Part shown: in pieces, positions 59,258-64,000 of the stretch
Numbering within the stretch: the first letter of the stretch is position 1
Layout: each line of letters starts with the position of its first letter
Assembly: GCA_029204225.1 (NCBI GenBank)
Contig: CM055095.1
Coordinates: forward strand, 31,198,936-31,262,935
DNA from: Diphasiastrum complanatum
Lineage: Eukaryota; Streptophyta; Lycopodiopsida; Lycopodiales; Lycopodiaceae
Reading direction: 5' to 3'
Length of the DNA stretch: 64,000 bases
Translations under genes and position numbers: made by a program
Notes under the pieces: model-generated
What the model was told of the DNA's origin: nothing
Database searches by the model: none
What the model saw: only the letters and a program-made list of their open reading frames with translations

Positions 59258-59634
59258 TGTTAGAAAACCGACTTGATCATACAAGTAACCCAAGACAAGA
59301 TTCGTATTGTTGTTATACAATAGTCATACATGAGAGAGAACAACAATGATGAAGAGATGTACTCCAACTATGTCCCATTACAAATGAGGTACGCCCGTCA
59401 TACTTATAGACTTTGGTCTATGTCGAAAAGCAAAAGCAGCCCAAAAGCAATTGCCGTATTAGTGTCTCTATATATGGTAAAAGCACCAACACCTATTTAT
59501 AGCAAAACCTGTCTAACTATTGTTTACTAAATATAGGTAAGGGCCCCTAGAATTAGCACGCAGGCATGGCCCAACAATCCTAGTTAACCTAGATGATAAG
59601 ATTAGGGGTATTAATGTAAACATTAACTCTAACA
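59258..59634 (-). repeat. 3' LTR of the second non-autonomous element
   Basis: 377 bp, with terminal inverted repeats TGTTAGA and TCTAACA. Confidence 0.92.
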
Positions 59635-61760
59635 CTCCCTCTTAATGTTTACATTGTCTAGAACTATGCATAACAAAAGTATGCATGTGTATCTTCCATG
59701 AAGCCCATGTAATGAAGATCCTCGATTCTGATGTATAATTCATGCTCAACTCTGATCTCAATGTCTTCATTACTCGATGTAAAACTTTCTTTGTATGATG
59801 ATGTAGAACTCCTTTGAATGTTGATCCTGCTTCATATGACTTCCCAATGTCTTGCTCTAGTCTTCATGTCCCTTTAGTGTATATGTGTGACTACCATGAG
59901 TGCAACATATCACCTGATTCCTTGACTTCCTTTGAATCAAAGAACTTTGACTCCCCCTAATCAAATAATCTCACAAATGTAAGGATCTCCCCAACATTCA
60001 TAAAGAAAAAATAATCTTCTTTGATTACAGTAACACCATCATGATAACCATAAGTAGGAGATAGATTTACAAATGTCAACATCAAATCTCATATATCAAC
60101 ACCCACTTTAGAAACCTGTACTTCATAAGTAGTTGGCTCTACTTGTGTCGATTCCTTGAATTGAACCCATTTCAATTCTCCTGGTACTCTTATAAGTTAC
60201 CACTCGTGATGAACCTGGTGGACTTTGGTTGAACTCTTGGATGTACACTTCATGTTTGCATTCCAACCACTTTCTCCAAATAGAATAGAATATCATCCAT
60301 GAACCAAACCAAATATGCAAGTATAAGAGCATCCCCAATAGAAAAATAAATGTATACAATACTTCCTCACACAAAGTAACCGATATTCCCCTTCAAATAC
60401 TTTCTCACACAAAGTACTTGACATGATCTTTTCCATGGAATCTCCTACTTATCTCACACACAGAGTCACTTGCACCAAACAACTTTCCAACCTAGAAAAC
60501 ATTTCATCATGATATCTATTTATTCTGACACTTTGTCATATGCAAACTTGGTGTACGTCCATCTTCAACCATGTTGTTTTTCTTGAAGCTAAACCACCAC
60601 CTGTACCGTTGATTTTCAACGGCTAATCAACAACCTTGGCTTCCCAACCTTTTCTCCAACTCAAAATGGAATGGATCTCACTTAGTACCACCAGATGAAC
60701 AATCAACTACGACTTGGATGGTATCCAGGAATTACATGACAACCACAACAAGCAATCACTTCGATTACTCATAAATCCGAAGTGATACTAGTTCAGATAG
60801 ACAAGAAAGTTTCTACAACATAACCAAGTTACTATGACTTGAATAGAAACCAAACCGATACAACGTAAAATGTCGACCACACAGCTTGCCACACCTGTCA
60901 ATTGTAACAACAGACTTATCATTTGCCACCATGATAAGAAACTGTGAAAACATACTCTTGAATATCGATTTACCTATATAGACTCATTGTCTATACTTCT
61001 CATGCAACTCCCTCTTAAGAGTTTGCACCTTTGTCGATCCCAACCTTGACAAAACCTTGTCAATCTTAGAACGTCTGAAGTTGACCTTCCTTCAGTATGC
61101 TTGTTGGTAGCCGCTTTGGCAGCTTCAGCAACACCATGATCACCGATTGTCTTCCCCTACCATCTCTTTTGTTTCAAGTAGAGTTTCCTTTCCCTGTGAC
61201 TTAACCCTTCCATTTTGTGACGAACCTTGTTCTGATTACTCTTGTGAATCCCTTCTTCACCTTGCACGTGATTGCAAACAACTCCTAGTCGTATTGCCGA
61301 TCCTTACTCCCGAGACCTCCTTCAGCATGCACCAAGGTTTTGTCCCTTCTTAAACCTCAATGATCTCCTACTACAAGACCCAACCATTGCATCCTAGCAA
61401 TATGTGTATGTCCATGCTCCCTTGCATGTAATTACCATGTAGGAATTCGGTGGGCCTTCAATGGATACAACTTAACCTTTCTGGTTCAGAGGTTGCACCG
61501 TGATGCAACTTAACCTTTCTGGTTCAGAGGTTGCACCAAAATCATGGAGCCTTTTGCCCTGTCCGTGAGCCGAGTTCCGGGATCCCATCCTCGGACGCCT
61601 AGCCGCCCACGAATCCAAGTGCTCCCTCTTACCCGCAAAGGGGCTGGTACCAGAGGACATTAAACACTTGACATTTACCACTTACATCCACTTTGAACAA
61701 AGTCCCACTTCTACTTATGGGATTTCTTTGAGCGTGGGCTGTGGTACCCACACGTTGCCT

Positions 61761-61772
61761 GCTCTGATACCA
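61761..61772 (-). other. Primer-binding site of the second non-autonomous element
   Basis: Reads TGGTATCAGAGC on the minus strand, adjacent to the LTR at 61773. Confidence 0.87.
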
Positions 61773-62163
61773 TGTTAGAAAACCGACTTGATCATACAAG
61801 TAACCCAAGACAAGATTCCTATTGTTGTTAGACAATAGTCATACACATGAGAGAGAACAACAATGATGAAAAAATGTACTCCAACTATGTCCCATTAAAA
61901 ATGAGGTACGCCCATCATACTTATAGACTTTGGTCTATGTCGAAAAGCAAAAGCAGTCTAAAAGCAATTGCCTAATTAGTGTCTCTATATATGGTAAAAG
62001 CACCAACACCTATCTATAGCAAAACTTGTCTAACTATAGTCTAACTTGACTTCTACTAAATATAGGTAAGGGCCCCTACAATTAGCACACAAGCATGGCC
62101 CAACAATCCTAGTTAACCTAGATGATAACATTAGGGGTACTAATGTAAACATTAACTCTAACA
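61773..62163 (-). repeat. 5' LTR of the second non-autonomous element
   Basis: 391 bp. Relative to the left LTR it carries a few substitutions and a short extra segment near 62040. Confidence 0.92.
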
Positions 62164-63555
62164 GAAAAGAGTTGTACCTTAGATACCAGATGAAGCTTAA
62201 GCGTATAAGTGGGAGGAGTGTTGTGGTAAAATGGTCTGCAGTAATGTGCCTCAAGTTTGGCTGTTTGAGTGGGACCTTGAAAGGTAGGGAGGGCCAAAAT
62301 GTAGACGAACAAAGAAATGCTACCTTTCAAAGAAAGTTCCTTCCATATGGAGACAATATCATATTGATGTTGTCATTTTAGCATATGCTATGGGACAATA
62401 CAAGAGGCCATATGTGTATGCTTATGAAACTCATCAAAAAAAATGCAAAAGCAAAAGGAGTTTCATCAATAGCGATTAAGAAGCTTGGCAATTAAGGTTA
62501 ATGTCCTTGAGAAAGCTGAAAAGGTGCAAGTAATTAATTGACTTGGGTAATTATTCAAAATGCAGCTAAGAACTTAGATTGACAATCCGTGTAAGAGAGT
62601 TATGTACTAATATGTTTAAAGCCGAGCAACTTGTTGAGGGTTTGCCAACAAGCACTTGTATATTGAGAAGTGTCATCACAGAGTCCAGATATTCAGGAAA
62701 TGTATGCATATGTGCTTATGCATTTAATGCAATGATGTCATATTCGAATGGCCAGATTGTTGGTGCTAGAGCTGGTTCTTGTTGATTGGTGATGAAGTGG
62801 AGAAAAGAAGTGTAAATTGGTGACAAAATATGTATAAAATATACATCTTTGACTTCTTTGACCAAGATGTTGGTTGAGTTGTTTAAAGTTATACATTGTT
62901 TGGAATTAAAATTCACAAATTTAAACATGATCTACAATTTTGAAAATAAACAAGATTTTGCTAGTCCTAGGACAAAAAAAAAAATCATAGATCAATTTTG
63001 TATTGCTATCTTGGAATTTACTTTACACAATGCCAATGCCCTCAACATTATGGACACTATAATCTCTAAGATCAATAAAACTGTTATGATAGGACAATTA
63101 TTTGAACCAATCTTTTCTTGAGGTCATATGTTGAGTGGTCCCCTAATCTAGATATCACCTGTCAGTGTCAATATTTGATAAATGGGCCATGAACAACTAG
63201 TCGTTTTTGCTCTCTTTGCGGGTTGGGAAGTAACAATAATGGCCCGCTGTTTTTTTTTTTGCTAGATTGAATGCAAATTTTCTACTTAATTTTTTTTTTT
63301 TTGAATCTTGCCCTGTATTTTTGCAATATCTGTAAAAGAGTTTGGCCTTGTTCTTGGACTGGTGATCAAAGGTGTGATTTTGACTTTCTTGAGAAGAGAA
63401 AGAATGATGGACATGTTTTTTGCCCTTTTGATTTTTCTTGGTTGAATATAAAGCAACATATTTGTTAGAACAAGAGAAGATTTTGTGACCTTTTCTAGAG
63501 TCGATCTTGGGCGAGTAGAAACAACATGACTAGATTATCAAAAGAAGCTAACAAA
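62164..63555. other. No gene recognised
   Basis: AT-rich, with poly-T runs near 63251 and 63290. Frames of 65-90 codons show no domain. Confidence 0.5.
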
Positions 63556-63559
63556 CTAC

Positions 63560-63800
63560 CTAATAAGGTCATGAAAAAAATTCATTGTTAGAGATAGGAG
63601 AGCTTACAATTGATCCAAAAAAGAATTAAGATTATTGACATGACTAGAAATTGAAGATCCTTATGATATTTTAAAAGCAAAAATTTTCTTTCAGAGATAA
63701 GACGCATAGTCACATCTTGGGTCTTGTATAAATTGACTAAAGCGTTCCATGCATCCTTGGCTAATTGATACTTACTAGCATGAATCCTTCAAATTGAGGG
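63560..63800 (-). pseudogene. Faint copia gag (UBN2-like) relic
   Basis: The minus strand reads LAKDAWNALVNLYKTQDVTMRLISERK, in the style of the UBN2 gag core (AKEAWDTLxxLY). It is too short and broken to assign a family. Confidence 0.4.
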
Positions 63801-64000
63801 TGATGGCAGCTAATGTCATGCCTTAGCTTTACTTGGCAATTTTGGCCAATATGACTAGTTTAGGTCAAGTTTTGGATAAGCTAGGCCAAATGACTCTAGA
63901 GAGAGGAGAGAGAGTCATTACTTTTAGCTATAAGTAGCGGGGTCAATGTTGGAATAGAAAAACGTAAGAGGTATTCCATTTTTGAAAGCTTTTGAAACAA

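Larger units (their letters stand above)
59258..62163 (-). mobile_element. Second non-autonomous LTR element, near-matching TSD
   Basis: LTRs are 59258-59634 (377 bp) and 61773-62163 (391 bp), both TGTTAGA...CTCTAACA and highly similar. The flanks GAGAA and GAAAA differ at one base. The PBS (61761-61772) and a purine tract next to the left LTR (AAGAGGGAG on the minus strand) give minus orientation. The 2.1-kb interior has no gag or pol. A 39-bp tandem repeat containing CTTAACCTTTCTGGTTCAG lies at about 61464-61540. Confidence 0.9.

Overview
This is nuclear DNA of a flowering (or at least seed) plant, rich in retrotransposons. The evidence is a plant-type long-form tRNase Z gene with GT-AG-style exons, plus Ty1/copia, Ty3/gypsy, LINE and hAT remains with plant-type domains and LTR elements primed by initiator tRNA-Met. 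There are no operons, CRISPR arrays or bacterial signals. The sequence alone does not fix the species. Introns of 10-20 kb stuffed with transposons suggest a large-genome lineage, but that is inference.

Layout. 1-2300: a 5'-truncated Ty3/gypsy element on the minus strand, with reverse transcriptase and RNase H open to the window edge. 2703-8850: gypsy-1, a complete but mutated plus-strand gypsy element with two LTRs and TSD TCCAG. 8856-10164: no gene recognised. 10170-18638: copia-1 on the minus strand, TSD CCTCC, whose polyprotein is almost intact. A second, non-autonomous copia-like element (10464-13429, TSD CTAAC) is nested in its left LTR. 18639-21746: non-coding, with a 152-bp tandem duplication and a long hairpin.

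21747-58202 (+): the one recognisable host gene, long-form tRNase Z (TRZ3/TRZ4-like; ELAC2 family), which cleaves the 3' trailer from precursor tRNAs. Eleven exons can be placed from protein homology and phase. They sum to 2949 bp (982 residues and stop) without a frameshift; the N-terminal exon(s) are not found. Two introns appear to use GC instead of GT donors. Two are giant. The first (24520-45947, 21.4 kb) holds an ORF-less LTR element, at least six LINE fragments, a gypsy-1 relative (32465-35241), and gypsy-3 (37056-41657, TSD GTGGG) whose gag-RT block is inverted relative to the rest. The second (48320-57905, 9.6 kb) holds two palindrome-rich DNA-element candidates, a hAT transposase pseudogene split by a copia remnant, and a gypsy RT relic.

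58203-64000: the region downstream of the gene, with another non-autonomous LTR element (59258-62163) and a faint copia gag relic near the end.

The strongest unusual signals are four. (i) A LINE family whose copies end in a small stem-loop followed by a (TC)n tail rather than poly(A), with base changes that keep the stem. (ii) The internally inverted gypsy-3. (iii) Two non-autonomous copia derivatives that share an extra, unrecognised segment. (iv) The giant transposon-filled introns and GC donors of the tRNase Z gene.
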